Shown: piece after piece, positions 1-9,505 of the stretch | How positions within the stretch are numbered: the first letter of the stretch is position 1 | How the letters are laid out: each line of letters opens with the position of its first letter | Assembly (NCBI GenBank): GCA_028285265.1 | Contig: JANQPX010000032.1 | Span: forward strand, 1 to 64,000 | Reading direction: 5' to 3' | Source of the DNA: Geminicoccaceae bacterium | Lineage (GTDB): Bacteria; Pseudomonadota; Alphaproteobacteria; Geminicoccales; Geminicoccaceae | Length of the DNA stretch: 64,000 nucleotides | The notes under the pieces: generated by a model | What the model saw: only the letters and a program-made list of their open reading frames with translations | Told to the model about the DNA's origin: nothing | The model's database searches: none | Program-made: the position numbers and the translations under genes

Positions 1-105
1 AACGACGCGACCGCCATCAACCTCGCCGCTGTCGGTGGCAAGTTCAAGAGTGCCGACATCACGTCGGCCGCCATCGGCAACGCACTGAACATCACCAACC
101 GCTAA
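1..105 (+). CDS. C-terminal end of a secreted repeat-type (curlin-like?) protein, truncated by the window
   Basis: Frame 1 is open from the first base and stops at TAA (103-105), giving 34 residues. They are rich in Ala, Asn, Ile and Thr and include the string AAIGNALNITNR. Alternating small and polar residues with an 'xxIGNAxNI' pattern recall the repeat units of curlin-like and holdfast-associated proteins of Alphaproteobacteria. That resemblance is from memory and the fragment is short. A strong hairpin terminator about 57 bases downstream confirms that this is the end of a transcription unit. The product would probably be exported, but no signal sequence lies in the window. It could equally be the tail of any low-complexity surface protein. 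Confidence 0.5.
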   Translation, partial: NDATAINLAAVGGKFKSADITSAAIGNALNITNR

Positions 106-161
106 TCTGAGCGACGCTGGAACAATCCCAGTCGCTTCGAATGAACGGACGCCGACGACTC

Positions 162-192
162 GCGGGTGGTCTTATACCACCCGCACTTTTTT
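162..192 (+). terminator. Rho-independent terminator after the first gene
   Basis: A perfect 9-bp stem (GCGGGTGGT / ACCACCCGC) encloses the 5-base loop CTTAT and is followed by AC and six T. This is a canonical intrinsic terminator for the plus-strand gene ending at 105. The T tract is only on the plus-strand side. Confidence 0.85.
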
Positions 193-220
193 GACATGGT
201 GTTGAGGCCACATCATTGGT

Positions 221-508
221 CTACTCGAAGCCGACACCACCTCTGAGCGTGCTTACACTCCTCGAAAGGCCGGTACCAAGCACCCGAAGGCCGGTGGTCT
301 CAGCATCAACAATTAACGGCCGGTCAAAGCCGGTTTGACGAACCGCGGACACGATGTTGCCCCGATTGTCGTAGACGATGAAGCCACTCGGTGACGAACG
401 AATGACACGGTCCAATTTGCCTCGACCGTCATAGATCAGAGTCGACCCAGCGCTCGCTTGGAACGACAACAGCATCGCAGATAATGCGACCAAGATACCG
501 AAACGCAT
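221..508 (-). CDS. Small secreted protein of unknown function
   Basis: This reading frame of 95 codons starts with a clear Sec signal peptide: positive residue R2, a hydrophobic core to about residue 17, then ASA before cleavage near residue 20. The mature part is about 75 residues. It has two similar short stretches, IYDGRGKLDRVI (about 25-36) and VYDNRGNIVSAV (about 45-56), which look like a degenerate YD-type repeat. A purine-rich AAGGAAAAGGGAA lies just upstream of the ATG, a good ribosome binding site. I do not recognise a family. It is convergent with the terminator at 162-192. The signal peptide and ribosome binding site support it as real, but its function is unknown. Confidence 0.6.
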   Translation of the reverse strand: MRFGILVALSAMLLSFQASAGSTLIYDGRGKLDRVIRSSPSGFIVYDNRGNIVSAVRQTGFDRPLIVDAETTGLRVLGTGLSRSVSTLRGGVGFE

Positions 509-921
509 GATTCGTTTCCCTTTTCCTTGTTGGTGGGCCTAGGCCTGATTAACCATATTTGGACGGCTGTCAGCGTTGGCTGCAAGTCGCATGCAGCCAT
601 GGTAGGCATATCAGAATGCGTCGATTGTCATTTGGAGATCGATTGGCAATGCGAGGTCGGTCTTCGAACGTCATACCGACTGGATCGTTGTTCGCAGGCG
701 CAACACCGAACGGCTGAACCGAGGACGATCGATGCAATAGCGTCGACGACGCATCATCAGCAGGCTGGCTGCAGCGACCACGGGATGACATCAAGAGGAC
801 CATGCCCTCATACGCGATGATGGCACCGGGAGACAGCACCTCATCATCACGCCGCATTGGGCGGTTTCAGGTTGACGGACGACGCGCCCCTAGGCCCACA
901 TCGGGAACAGGTGCCGCGACA
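509..921. other. Intergenic region without a convincing gene
   Basis: Open frames exist on both strands, but none has a ribosome binding site, a signal peptide or a recognisable family. The stretch separates the small secreted protein (minus, starting at 508) from the end of trmB (minus, ending at 922). It should hold the promoter of the gene at 221-508 and the 3' end of the trmB transcript. I saw no clear intrinsic terminator. Confidence 0.5.
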
Positions 922-1644
922 TCAACGCCTTAAAAAACGGAAAAAGACCGGCGAGCGTCCGGCCGTTCGCGCCTTCGCCTCATACCGTGTCTGCGGCCAA
1001 TCTTCCGGACGTTTGCGCCAGTCGTCTGGGCCTTGAGCCAGCCAATCAAATTGGCCATTTGCGAGTGTGCTTGAGAGCATGCTTCGCGCATAGCTCATGA
1101 TGTCAGTTGCGAGGCGAAGCTCGCCACCAGGTTTCAGAATACGCGCCATATCCGAGAGGGTCTCAGGATTCACGATCCTTCGCTTATGATGCCGAGTCTT
1201 AGGCCAGGGATCGGGAAACAGCACGAAGATGCGATCCAGCGACGCCGTCGGCAGGGCCTTCAAGAGCAGCCGAGCATCGTCAATCACAACACGAACATTA
1301 TCGGCGTTCTCAATCAGGGAGAGCAATCGAGCAACGCCATTCACATAGGGCTCACAGCCAACCAAGAGAACGTCCGGGTTGGCCGCGGCCTGCTCTGCCA
1401 AGTGTTCCCCGCCACCGAAGCCCACTTCCAGCCAAAAGGATCGGGCTTGTTGAGAGGGAAGCTCGTCAAGATTGATGGCACTGCCATCCTCAGGAAGCCG
1501 GATTTGAATGTCCGGCAACCGATTTTCAAGAAGACGTCGTCGCGCCGGACGAATGCGATGGCTTTGACGCCGACCATAGATCCGCCGTTGGACCGAAGGA
1601 GCCACGGCATCAGCATCGTCACCGATCTCAACAGCCGTCGTCAA
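922..1644 (-). CDS. trmB: tRNA (guanine-N7-)-methyltransferase TrmB
   Basis: TrmB uses S-adenosylmethionine to methylate G46 in the variable loop of many tRNAs. The 240 residues show the family hallmarks in order: the SAM-binding stretch WLEVGFGGGEHL (about 91-102), the acidic CEPY segment, and the signature LFPDPWPKTRHHKRR (about 142-156) that binds tRNA and substrate. LKPGGELRLATD follows. The Arg-rich N-terminus (about 20-40) is typical. The assigned start is TTG (1642-1644), with a GAGAGG sequence too close for ideal spacing, so the exact start is uncertain. It lies 60 bases downstream of metK, which makes the SAM it consumes, and closes the miaB-to-trmB operon. Confidence 0.95.
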   Translation of the reverse strand: MTTAVEIGDDADAVAPSVQRRIYGRRQSHRIRPARRRLLENRLPDIQIRLPEDGSAINLDELPSQQARSFWLEVGFGGGEHLAEQAAANPDVLLVGCEPYVNGVARLLSLIENADNVRVVIDDARLLLKALPTASLDRIFVLFPDPWPKTRHHKRRIVNPETLSDMARILKPGGELRLATDIMSYARSMLSSTLANGQFDWLAQGPDDWRKRPEDWPQTRYEAKARTAGRSPVFFRFLRR

Positions 1645-1704
1645 AGCCTCTCTACCCTGAGTCGATCGCCAATCCCCGGCGATCGCCGGAGTTTACATCC
1701 CTGG

Positions 1705-2874
1705 CTAGAGAGACGCCGTGCGGAGATTACGGACGAGATCGGTCTTTTCCCAAGAGAAGCCACCATCAGCATCAGGCTCACGGCCAAAATGGCCATAGGC
1801 AGCCGTACGCGCGTAGATGGGTTTGGAAAGACCCAAATGCTCGCGAATCCCGCGCGGCGACAGGTCCATTAGCTCCATCAACACGGCCCCAAGCTTTTGC
1901 TCGTCCACTTGACCGGTCCCTTGCGTATTGACATAGACCGAAAGGGGTTTCGAGACGCCGATCGCATAAGAAAGCTGGATCAAGCAACGCTCGGCGAGAC
2001 CTGCTGCCACGACGTTCTTGGCGAGGTAGCGCGCAGCATAGGCAGCAGACCGGTCCACCTTGGTCGGGTCCTTACCCGAAAAAGCACCGCCGCCGTGAGG
2101 TGCCGCGCCGCCATAGGTGTCGACAATGATCTTGCGGCCAGTGAGGCCGGCATCGCCGTCAGGACCACCGATGACGAAATTGCCCGTCGGGTTGACGTAA
2201 AATTCCTTTTCTGGACACATCCAGCCGCCAGGGAGCGCTTCTAAGACAAACGGACGCACGGCTTCGCGAATTTCGGCTTGGGTCAGCCCCTCCTTATGCT
2301 GTGTCGAGACCACAATCGATGTCGCAGCGACTGGCTTACCCTCGACATAGCGAAGCGTGACCTGGCTTTTAGCATCGGGTCCAAAGATGGACGCTTCATC
2401 GACATGACGCGCCTTCGCCATGGACTGCAGAATGCGATGGGAGAGCTGAATCGGCGCTGGCATGAGCTCTGGTGTCTCATTACAGGCATAGCCGAACATG
2501 ATGCCTTGATCGCCGGCGCCCTCATCCTTTTTGTCGCTCGCATCGACACCCATGGCGATGTCGCTGGATTGCTCGTGGAGCAGAATTTCGACTTTGCAAT
2601 CTGCCCAATGAAATCCTTCTTGTGCGTAGCCAATATCCTTCACGGACTCGCGCGCTAACTTTTCGATGTCAGTATGGGTAACGCTGTTGCCACCGCGCAC
2701 TTCACCGGCGATGACGATCCGATTGGTGGTGCAAAGTGTTTCAGCCGCAACCCGAGCATTCGGGTCATCATTGAGATAAGCGTCAACGATTGCATCAGAG
2801 ATACGATCGCAGACTTTGTCCGGATGCCCTTCGGCGACGGATTCGCTAGTAAACAAATGTTCGGTATTACCCAT
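1705..2874 (-). CDS. metK: S-adenosylmethionine synthase
   Basis: MetK makes SAM from ATP and methionine. The 389-residue protein has the expected N-terminus ([16 protein letters not shown]), the ATP-binding segment [16 protein letters not shown], and the phosphate-binding [16 protein letters not shown] (about 255-270). The frame is open 42 codons further upstream. I place the start at ATG 2872-2874 because GAGGGG lies at good spacing before it and because family members begin only a few residues before the FTSESV motif. About 200 bases separate it from the upstream regulator gene. I looked there for a known SAM-responsive leader and found no convincing match. It is co-directional with trmB. 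Confidence 0.97.
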   Translation of the reverse strand: MGNTEHLFTSESVAEGHPDKVCDRISDAIVDAYLNDDPNARVAAETLCTTNRIVIAGEVRGGNSVTHTDIEKLARESVKDIGYAQEGFHWADCKVEILLHEQSSDIAMGVDASDKKDEGAGDQGIMFGYACNETPELMPAPIQLSHRILQSMAKARHVDEASIFGPDAKSQVTLRYVEGKPVAATSIVVSTQHKEGLTQAEIREAVRPFVLEALPGGWMCPEKEFYVNPTGNFVIGGPDGDAGLTGRKIIVDTYGGAAPHGGGAFSGKDPTKVDRSAAYAARYLAKNVVAAGLAERCLIQLSYAIGVSKPLSVYVNTQGTGQVDEQKLGAVLMELMDLSPRGIREHLGLSKPIYARTAAYGHFGREPDADGGFSWEKTDLVRNLRTASL

Positions 2875-3073
2875 AGAGACTTCCCCTCGTCGCCCGATCG
2901 TCTGCAGTTCAAAGTTTGCTAAATAGGACCATCGACAGCCGATTTCCGATAGTAGATGGCCGCTGACCGTAAGATTTAGGCGATTAATGACACCACACAA
3001 GGCTGCTGTGTGTGGCCCAAATCAAAGCCGCAGGTCAAGAGAATTGAAAGAGAAAGGCGCTTTTTGGCGACAT

Positions 3074-3568
3074 TCACTCGTTAGAAGCCTCAAGGACAGC
3101 TTCAGGACTGCCAAGCGCCTTGGCAAGCTCGAATAAGCGTTTTCTAACCTGCGAATCGCTAATCCGGTAATAGGCTCGGACCAGCTCGAGAGTTTCCCGT
3201 CGTTCTAGCAGTAATGTGCCATCAAGATTCCGTTGGAAATTCGCCGATTCTTCGGCAAGTCCGGGCAAGGCGCCATGCACCCGGCTGGGTAGGCGAGTGC
3301 CAACCATGTCATCAAAGAAGAAAGAAACTGGAACATCAAGGATTTGGCCGAGTTCGTACAGCCTCGATGAGCCAATCCGGTTCACGCCGCGCTCGTACTT
3401 TTGGACCTGCTGAAACGTAAGGCCGAGTAGTTCACCAAGCCGCTCCTGGCTCATACCAAGCAGCGTTCGTCTCAACCTCAGTCTCTTGCCAACATGGACG
3501 TCGATCGGATTGGGATTAGCTACCATCGGTCGGCGTTCACCATCAAACGACAGGGCTCGATTCATCAT
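3074..3568 (-). CDS. XRE-family transcriptional regulator (PraR-like), between lnt and metK
   Basis: This 164-residue protein has a Cro/C1 helix-turn-helix at about residues 27-82: VGKRLRLRRTLLGMSQERLG, then LTFQQVQKYERGVNRI, then a dimerisation-prone tail. The HTH plus an approximately 70-residue helical C-terminus matches the alphaproteobacterial PraR/'HTH between lnt and metK' family, which in rhizobia controls quorum-sensing and attachment genes; that role is from memory and not shown here. Two starts are possible: Met1 (3568) or Met15 (3526), just before the conserved NPIDVHVGKR. Neither has a strong ribosome binding site. It has a close relative in this window at 57734-58159 with the same Q-x3-KYExGxNRI recognition region. 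Confidence 0.85.
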   Translation of the reverse strand: MMNRALSFDGERRPMVANPNPIDVHVGKRLRLRRTLLGMSQERLGELLGLTFQQVQKYERGVNRIGSSRLYELGQILDVPVSFFFDDMVGTRLPSRVHGALPGLAEESANFQRNLDGTLLLERRETLELVRAYYRISDSQVRKRLFELAKALGSPEAVLEASNE

Positions 3569-3615
3569 CGAATGGCCATCACCGGAGACTGCATCGTCGT
3601 GCTGGCCCGATTTGG

Positions 3616-5232
3616 CTATCTAAACTTTACGTATCTATTTTTTAAAACTTTTTCAATCATAAAGATCAAAAATAGTATCACCACCACCATCGAGAGAATT
3701 CCAAACAGGCGCTGTTTGGCATAAAATGTGGGGCGTTCCAGGGCATTGGGAAGCCTTTCATCGAGAACGCCGGTCGCACCTAGATCGAGCTGTGCACGCA
3801 CCCGTCCGAATGGATCAATCACCGCAGAAATGCCGGTATTGGCGCTTCGCACGAGCGGCAGCCCCTCCTCGATCGCCCGCATGCGCGCCATGGCCAAATG
3901 TTGGTAGGGCCCTGAGCTATCACCGAACCACGCATCGTTGGTGATGTTCAAGAGCCATGACGGCCTTTCACCGTCCGGTGTCACCCCTGCCGTGAAGATC
4001 GCTTCGTAACAGATCAACGGGCTGAATGCCGGTAAATCGGCTATCGCAACGGAGATAGCACCGCTGCCGGGCTGAAAATCGATCGAGCCATCGGTAATCT
4101 TCTTGAGTCCGATCCGTGAGAGCACGCCGCGCCAAGGAAGAAATTCGCCGAAAGGTACGAGACGATGCTTATCGTAAATCGCCTCAAGTCCACCTTTGTC
4201 ATTCAGTACCCCCAGACTATTCCAAGCGCGTTTGGGCTCATTCTTGAGGTCAAAACGGTTGAACCCCGTCAACAAATACCCGCCCGGCGGCGTTACCTCA
4301 GCGACCAACTCACGAGCGACCGGATCCTCATCTAGAACATAGGCGCTCGCTGTCTCGGGCCAGATAACGATCGATGCCTGCGGCGCGCCATGGGCCGGTT
4401 CGCTTGCCGTTAATGCCAGATGACGTCTGAAACTATCGGCTCTGAGTTCGGGATCCCATTTGTGATGTTGTGCTATATTGGCCTGCACAAGACGAAGCCT
4501 TACTCCCTCTTGATCGCCAACGCCATCGCCGGCAAGCCGAAAGCTTCCCGCAGCGAGCAGGACGGCGATGATGCCTAAGGACAGGGCCGGGCCAAGCCAG
4601 CGTAATCGGCCACGCTCGCCGAGAAGACTGAGCCAAAGGGCCCCAGTCAGGACGGCCACGAGGCTCAGTCCATAGATGCCGGCATAGGCAGCGAGTTGGC
4701 TCATCGGCAGCGAAGTAATCCATGCATAGCCGATCAAGTTCCAGGGGAATCCCCAAAGAAACTGCGCCCGCAGCCACTCACTCAACACCCACGCCAGCGC
4801 CAACGCCATGGCCTGTGCCAATGAATTTGTCGGCCGCATGAGGAAGTAGGCAACACCCGCAAGGGCTGGAAAGACAGCCATGACCGCACAGAGCAAGACC
4901 ACGGCAGGGATAGCGAGGGCTCCGAATTTCTCAGCATCCGTGAAAAACGCGATCGCGATCCAATAAAGCCCAATCAAAAAGAAGCCGAGGCCAAACCACC
5001 AGCCAAGGAGAAAAGCTTCCCGGCGATGTTGGGCACCGTTTAACAGACTTAGCCAGACTGCGAATCCGAGAAGGCCAGGCAGGATGTGAAACGGAGGCAA
5101 CGCGAAAGCAGCGGCCCCACCGAACAGAACCGATGATACAAACGCCTTGCGTGACGCCATGGCCATAAAAGCCTGAAGCCAACCTTTCGCGTTAGCGGTC
5201 GTGCCTGCCTTGTTGACCCCGAACTGAACCAC
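3616..5232 (-). CDS. lnt: Apolipoprotein N-acyltransferase
   Basis: Lnt N-acylates the diacylglyceryl-Cys of lipoproteins in the inner membrane. The 538 residues comprise a hydrophobic N-terminal half with about six to seven membrane segments (30-230), a periplasmic nitrilase-fold domain (about 245-500) and a last membrane helix near 515-530. The nitrilase triad is visible: Glu293 (WPETA), Lys355 (DKHRLVPFGEF) and Cys408 (PLICYEAIF). The assigned start is GTG (5230-5232), three bases after the corC stop, so the genes are probably translationally coupled. A methionine at residue 23 is an alternative start. Length and motifs are normal for the family. Confidence 0.96.
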   Translation of the reverse strand: MVQFGVNKAGTTANAKGWLQAFMAMASRKAFVSSVLFGGAAAFALPPFHILPGLLGFAVWLSLLNGAQHRREAFLLGWWFGLGFFLIGLYWIAIAFFTDAEKFGALAIPAVVLLCAVMAVFPALAGVAYFLMRPTNSLAQAMALALAWVLSEWLRAQFLWGFPWNLIGYAWITSLPMSQLAAYAGIYGLSLVAVLTGALWLSLLGERGRLRWLGPALSLGIIAVLLAAGSFRLAGDGVGDQEGVRLRLVQANIAQHHKWDPELRADSFRRHLALTASEPAHGAPQASIVIWPETASAYVLDEDPVARELVAEVTPPGGYLLTGFNRFDLKNEPKRAWNSLGVLNDKGGLEAIYDKHRLVPFGEFLPWRGVLSRIGLKKITDGSIDFQPGSGAISVAIADLPAFSPLICYEAIFTAGVTPDGERPSWLLNITNDAWFGDSSGPYQHLAMARMRAIEEGLPLVRSANTGISAVIDPFGRVRAQLDLGATGVLDERLPNALERPTFYAKQRLFGILSMVVVILFLIFMIEKVLKNRYVKFR

Positions 5233-5235
5233 GGG

Positions 5236-6162
5236 TCAGTCTGTCTCAGCAGTTCGGGAATCTTTGGCCGATGCAGTCCTCGTTTTTTGTCGGATCAGCA
5301 CCCGTTTGATCCGACGTGGATCGGCATCAAGCACCTCGAATTCTAGCGAGGTTGGATGGGTTACGATCTCACCGCGTGCTGGCACACGATCAAGCAGTGT
5401 GAAGATCAAGCCACCGAGCGTGTCCACGTCCTCCCGCCTGTCCTCGTCCAAGAGCGCAACGCCGAGATGTTTTTCCAGATCTTCAACTTCCACTCGGCCG
5501 TCAGCCTCGAGCACACCATCAGGACGTTCGGTAAGACTTGGTGGCAGGATCTTGTCGTGCTCGTCTTGAATTTCACCGACGATTTCTTCGACGAGATCCT
5601 CAATCGTCACCATGCCATCGGTGCCGCCGTATTCGTCAACGACGATCGCCATGTGGGTTCCGGTGTCGCGCATCCTCATCAAGAGATCGAGCACTTTCAT
5701 CGAGGTGGGCACAAACAGAAGTTCGCGAATAATCGCCTTCAGCATGAAATGCTTGCCGTCTCCCCAAAACGGCAACAGGTCCTTGAGATGGACCATACCA
5801 GCGACGTCATCAAGCGTATCGCGTACCACGGGCATGCGCGTATGGGTACTTTCGCGCATGGCTGTGATCACCTCATCAAGGGTCGCCGTACTATCCACCG
5901 TTTTGATATCGGATCGTGGCACCATGACGTCCCAGACCTGAAGCTCGCCGAAAGAAAGCGCGTTCAACAGGATCGCGCGTTCTTCCTCGCTAAAGACCGG
6001 ACGGCTTTGCTGATCGTCACCTTCGCTTTCCTCGATCAACTCTTCCAAGGTTTCGCGAAGGTTGTGGCTATCGCCATTTTTTCGGCGCAGCAGTGTCTTC
6101 AAACGACTTAGCAGCCCCTGGATAAGGGGTGAACTTTCATCGCGTTGGCCAGTGTCGCTCAT
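5236..6162 (-). CDS. CorC/HlyC-type CBS-domain protein
   Basis: The 308-residue soluble protein has two CBS motifs (about 75-195), starting at the typical VWDVMVPRSDI and including HLKDLLPFW and AIVVDEYGGTDGMVTIED, then a CorC_HlyC transporter-associated domain to about residue 290. Members associate with magnesium/cobalt efflux or act near Lnt; in many proteobacteria this gene directly precedes lnt, as here. I chose ATG 6160-6162, five bases after the ybeY stop, although an in-frame start 11 codons upstream would overlap ybeY. There are no membrane helices, so it is the CorC-type cytosolic form and not a CNNM membrane protein. Confidence 0.9.
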   Translation of the reverse strand: MSDTGQRDESSPLIQGLLSRLKTLLRRKNGDSHNLRETLEELIEESEGDDQQSRPVFSEEERAILLNALSFGELQVWDVMVPRSDIKTVDSTATLDEVITAMRESTHTRMPVVRDTLDDVAGMVHLKDLLPFWGDGKHFMLKAIIRELLFVPTSMKVLDLLMRMRDTGTHMAIVVDEYGGTDGMVTIEDLVEEIVGEIQDEHDKILPPSLTERPDGVLEADGRVEVEDLEKHLGVALLDEDRREDVDTLGGLIFTLLDRVPARGEIVTHPTSLEFEVLDADPRRIKRVLIRQKTRTASAKDSRTAETD

Positions 6163-6167
6163 ATCCG

Positions 6168-6746
6168 TCACGATATCGCACTCAGCGCGGCACATTCGCC
6201 ATCAGCATCGGCCACCGGCTCATAGGGCGCAGCAAAGTCCAGCATCCTCAGGATTTCAGCTTCAAGCGCTTCCATGGTTTCCGCGCTGTCATCGATGTCA
6301 TGATCATAGCCAAGCAGATGGAGCGTGCCGTGAACGAGGAGATGCGCGAAATGATCAAGGGGCGCTTTGCCAAGCTCGCCCGCTTCGACCCTCAAACGGC
6401 TATGACTGATCACCACATCGCCGAGCGCCGCGATGCCAGGCGGCTCTGCCCCTTCGGCGTCGCCTTCAACAAGATCCAGACCAGGAAAAGAGAGGACGTT
6501 TGTCGCCCGGTCCTTTTGCCGGTAGGCGGCGTTCAGCCGTCGGATTTCCTCATCGTCCGCCAAGACCAAACTGACCTCGCCGCGCCGCAGCCAGGCAACA
6601 TCTGTCGCCGCACGCAAGGTCGCCCGAACAACGCGTTCGACCCAAAAAGAGAGCGCATCCGGCGGCTCGTCCGACTCATCGAGTAGGTCCAGCCACGCGT
6701 CAGTCGATACGGTCAGGGCAACCGTTTTTGGTCCGTCACTGTCCAT
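6168..6746 (-). CDS. ybeY: Endoribonuclease YbeY (16S rRNA maturation)
   Basis: YbeY is a zinc metalloprotein needed for 3'-end maturation of 16S rRNA and ribosome quality control. The key feature is the metal site HGTLHLLGYDHD (His139, His143 and His149 with this start), preceded by the conserved ATNVLSFP (about 81-88) and GDVVIS. The frame continues upstream into phoH, but those codons do not resemble the family. I place the start at ATG 6744-6746, 49 bases after phoH, giving 192 residues. The ribosome binding site there is weak. It overlaps nothing and runs directly into corC. Confidence 0.93.
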   Translation of the reverse strand: MDSDGPKTVALTVSTDAWLDLLDESDEPPDALSFWVERVVRATLRAATDVAWLRRGEVSLVLADDEEIRRLNAAYRQKDRATNVLSFPGLDLVEGDAEGAEPPGIAALGDVVISHSRLRVEAGELGKAPLDHFAHLLVHGTLHLLGYDHDIDDSAETMEALEAEILRMLDFAAPYEPVADADGECAALSAIS

Positions 6747-6795
6747 GGTTTCGGAATTGGATTTGAGGAAGAGCGTTGATCGGCACCAGCCATCG

Positions 6796-7809
6796 TCAGC
6801 GCCCGGTGGAGGGGTCGGCATCGCCAACCTTTGGTCGGTAGGCATTGATAATCTTGGAGACAAGCGGATGGCGCACAACATCAGCCTCAGTGAAGTGGAC
6901 CATACCGATGTCGGGAAGACCTTCGAGCTTACCGATAGCATCGTCAAGACCTGACGCTGTACCAAGCGGCAAGTCATGCTGCGCCGGATCACCGGTCACC
7001 ACCATGCGCGAACCTTCACCAAGCCTGGTCAAGAACATCATCATCTGTGCAGGCGTCGTATTTTGAGCTTCATCGAGGATGACGAACGCATTTGACAATG
7101 TGCGGCCACGCATGAAAGCGAGCGGTGCCACCTCGATCACACCGGTTTCAAGCCTAGTCGCAAACTTGCCTTCGGGCAGCATGTCCTGCAACGCGTCGTA
7201 AAGTGGCCTAAGATAAGGATCGACCTTATCCTTCATATCGCCGGGAAGAAAGCCTAATCGTTCGCCCGCTTCGACCGCAGGCCGGGATAAAATCAGGCGG
7301 TCGACCGTGCGACGACGTAGAAGCGACGCACCCATCGCAACAGCGAGATAGGTTTTGCCTGTTCCGGCGGGTCCGAGCCCAAAGACCAGGTCGTGCTTTT
7401 GCATTGCCTTGACATACTGGGCTTGGTTGGGAGAGCGGGGACTGATGCGCTTTCGCTCAGTCTCGATCAGTTCGCCTTGGCCACGAAAACTCTTCTCATC
7501 ACTCTTGGCCTTACCCTTTTGGGGAGCTGGCTCGCCCGTAACCATTCGGATCGCCGCGTCCACTTCGCTTTTGCTTAGGTCAAGGCCCTGCTCGAGCCGA
7601 TGATCAAGATCGGTAAGTACGGCCTTGGCTGCAGCGATCTGCTCCGCCCCACCGGAGATGGTGACCTCATTACCGCGGGTAACGAGTGTTACGGGAATTT
7701 TCTGCTCAATTTGAGCAAGATGCTCATGATGTCGCCCAAACAGCAAGGCGCATCGGCCGTTGTCATCGAATGTGAGCGTGCTGCTGGCGACGTCCAGGGA
7801 TGCGGGCAC
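6796..7809 (-). CDS. PhoH-family ATPase (PhoL)
   Basis: A cytoplasmic P-loop ATPase of 337 residues. The N-terminal 100 residues resemble the KH-like region of PhoH. Walker A is GPAGTGKT (146-153) and Walker B is FVILDEAQN (about 243-251), followed by the arginine-bearing RMVVTGDPAQ. PhoH proteins are thought to act on RNA and are commonly encoded beside ybeY, as here. The start is GTG (7807-7809), five bases after the miaB stop. Length and order are normal for Alphaproteobacteria. Confidence 0.95.
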   Translation of the reverse strand: MPASLDVASSTLTFDDNGRCALLFGRHHEHLAQIEQKIPVTLVTRGNEVTISGGAEQIAAAKAVLTDLDHRLEQGLDLSKSEVDAAIRMVTGEPAPQKGKAKSDEKSFRGQGELIETERKRISPRSPNQAQYVKAMQKHDLVFGLGPAGTGKTYLAVAMGASLLRRRTVDRLILSRPAVEAGERLGFLPGDMKDKVDPYLRPLYDALQDMLPEGKFATRLETGVIEVAPLAFMRGRTLSNAFVILDEAQNTTPAQMMMFLTRLGEGSRMVVTGDPAQHDLPLGTASGLDDAIGKLEGLPDIGMVHFTEADVVRHPLVSKIINAYRPKVGDADPSTGR

Positions 7810-7814
7810 CGGTT

Positions 7815-9212
7815 TCAGGCTCGTCTCTCCAGTCTTGAAGAACTTTGGTCAATTTTCGCTGGATCAGTTGGCTTCGTCTGGATCAAGCGTCCTGCCAAGC
7901 TATGAGCGTGATGCGCGACAATGTCGACCTCGAGCAGATCGCCAATGTCTGCTCCTTCCGCTTCGACATGCACCGCCTGTAGGTAAGGACTCTTGCCAAC
8001 CAGCTGTCCGGGATGCCGTCCTGCTCGCTCCAGCAGTATCGGCATGCGACGACCGAGCATCCGCTGATTAAACTCGCTGCTCTGACGTTCCAACAATTCT
8101 TGCAGCCTCGCTAAGCGTTCGCCTTTTACGGCATCCCGCACCTGCTTGCGCTGATTGGAGGCAGGTGTTCCCGGACGCGCACTATATTTGAACGAAAAGG
8201 CTTGAGCAAAACCGACACGCTCGACCAGGTTCATCGTCGCCTCAAAGTCATCATCGCTTTCGCCGGGGAAGCCGACGATGAAGTCAGAGGATAGAGCCAG
8301 GTCTGGTCGTGCCGCACGCAGCTTGTCGACCAAGCGTAAGTAACTTTCAGCATCATGTTGTCGGTTCATCGCCTTCAATACGCCATCAGAACCAGATTGA
8401 ACCGGCAGATGTAAAAAAGGCATTAACGATGACAAATTTGCATGAGCATCGATCAGATCATCGGCCATATCACGCGGATGGGATGTGGTGTAGCGTAGTC
8501 GCTCCAGTCCATCGATCTCAGCGAGCGACCAAAGAAGACGGGCAAGCGACCAGACTTTGCCGTCAGGTCCGTCGCCGTGATAAGCATTGACGTTCTGACC
8601 AAGCAGTGTGATTTCCCGCACGCCAGCCGCAACGAGCCGCTTCGCTTCAGCCATCACATCCTTGGCCGGTCGGGATGTCTCAGCGCCTCGGGTGTACGGC
8701 ACCACGCAAAACGTACAGAACTTGTCGCACCCCTCCTGTACCGTCAGAAAGGCGCTGACGGGCTGACCAGGCTCGACATCTTCAGGAAGCAGGTCGAACT
8801 TGCTTTCTGCTGGAAAATCCGTATCCAGCACCGTCCCTTCCCGGCGCGCTCGACGATGCAGCATTTCCGGCAAGCGATGGTATGCCTGGGGTCCAACCAC
8901 CAGATCGACGAAAGATGCTCGCTCAATCATGGCGTCGCCTTCAGCTTGGGCAACGCATCCCGCCACACCAATCGTCAGATCTTGTCCCTGCTCCCGTCGC
9001 GCATCGCGCATCTGGCGAAGGCGGCCAAGTTCCGAATAGACTTTCTCAGCCGCTTTCTCGCGGATGTGACAAGTATTCAAAATAACGAGATCAGCCTCTT
9101 CGGCACGCTCAACCCGCCCGTAGCCGTGACGCGCCAAGAGCGATGCCATGCGGTCGCTGTCATAAACATTCATCTGACAGCCATAGGTCTTGATGAAGAG
9201 TTTCTTGGTCAC
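7815..9212 (-). CDS. miaB: tRNA-2-methylthio-N6-dimethylallyladenosine synthase
   Basis: MiaB is a radical-SAM methylthiotransferase that adds the 2-methylthio group to i6A37 of tRNA. All six iron-sulfur cysteines are present: the UPF0004 cluster Cys12 (TYGCQMN), Cys48 (LNTCHIR) and Cys86 (VAGCVAQ), and the radical-SAM CxxxCxxC at Cys162, Cys166 and Cys169 ([10 protein letters not shown]). A TRAM-type RNA-binding region occupies about 380-450. The start is GTG (9210-9212). It is the first gene of the minus-strand block ending at trmB. The upstream 290 bases contain the mucR terminator, so the operon promoter should lie between 9213 and about 9400. Confidence 0.97.
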   Translation of the reverse strand: MTKKLFIKTYGCQMNVYDSDRMASLLARHGYGRVERAEEADLVILNTCHIREKAAEKVYSELGRLRQMRDARREQGQDLTIGVAGCVAQAEGDAMIERASFVDLVVGPQAYHRLPEMLHRRARREGTVLDTDFPAESKFDLLPEDVEPGQPVSAFLTVQEGCDKFCTFCVVPYTRGAETSRPAKDVMAEAKRLVAAGVREITLLGQNVNAYHGDGPDGKVWSLARLLWSLAEIDGLERLRYTTSHPRDMADDLIDAHANLSSLMPFLHLPVQSGSDGVLKAMNRQHDAESYLRLVDKLRAARPDLALSSDFIVGFPGESDDDFEATMNLVERVGFAQAFSFKYSARPGTPASNQRKQVRDAVKGERLARLQELLERQSSEFNQRMLGRRMPILLERAGRHPGQLVGKSPYLQAVHVEAEGADIGDLLEVDIVAHHAHSLAGRLIQTKPTDPAKIDQSSSRLERRA

Positions 9213-9404
9213 ACGCTTACGGCCGCGGGCAATCTGGAAAAGCGAAAGACAATATGGAGCCTCTAGGCATGAACGCCAAATAACGATGATTTGATGACGA
9301 TCCGCCTGACCGTCAATTTACCAGTTATGGGAAGCTCGTCCGGTCTCGTCAAGGCACGGCGTTTAGGTTGAAAGGACCACCATGCCGTGAAACATCACCG
9401 ATCC

Positions 9405-9441
9405 TGAAAAACGAAACCGGTCGGCATCGCTGCCGACCGGT
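9405..9441 (-). terminator. Rho-independent terminator of mucR
   Basis: A perfect 11-bp inverted repeat (ACCGGTCGGCA / TGCCGACCGGT, 9416-9441) has a four-base loop. On the minus strand it is followed by TTTCGTTTTTC, so it terminates the mucR transcript about 65 bases beyond its stop and insulates the miaB operon. Confidence 0.85.
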
Positions 9442-9505
9442 TCGTAGAACGTTAACGCGGAACAAAAAAGATGCGACCGAAGTAGCCCGCTACTCTTAGC
9501 GCTGA

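Noticed and set aside
570-857. Minus-strand open frame of 95 codons
   Set aside because: Composition, start context and lack of any motif make it likely noncoding, and the overlapping plus-strand frame is no better.
2875-3073. Possible SAM-responsive riboswitch before metK
   Set aside because: I compared the leader by eye with remembered SAM-II and SAH riboswitch motifs and found no convincing match, only a 7-bp hairpin without a T tract.
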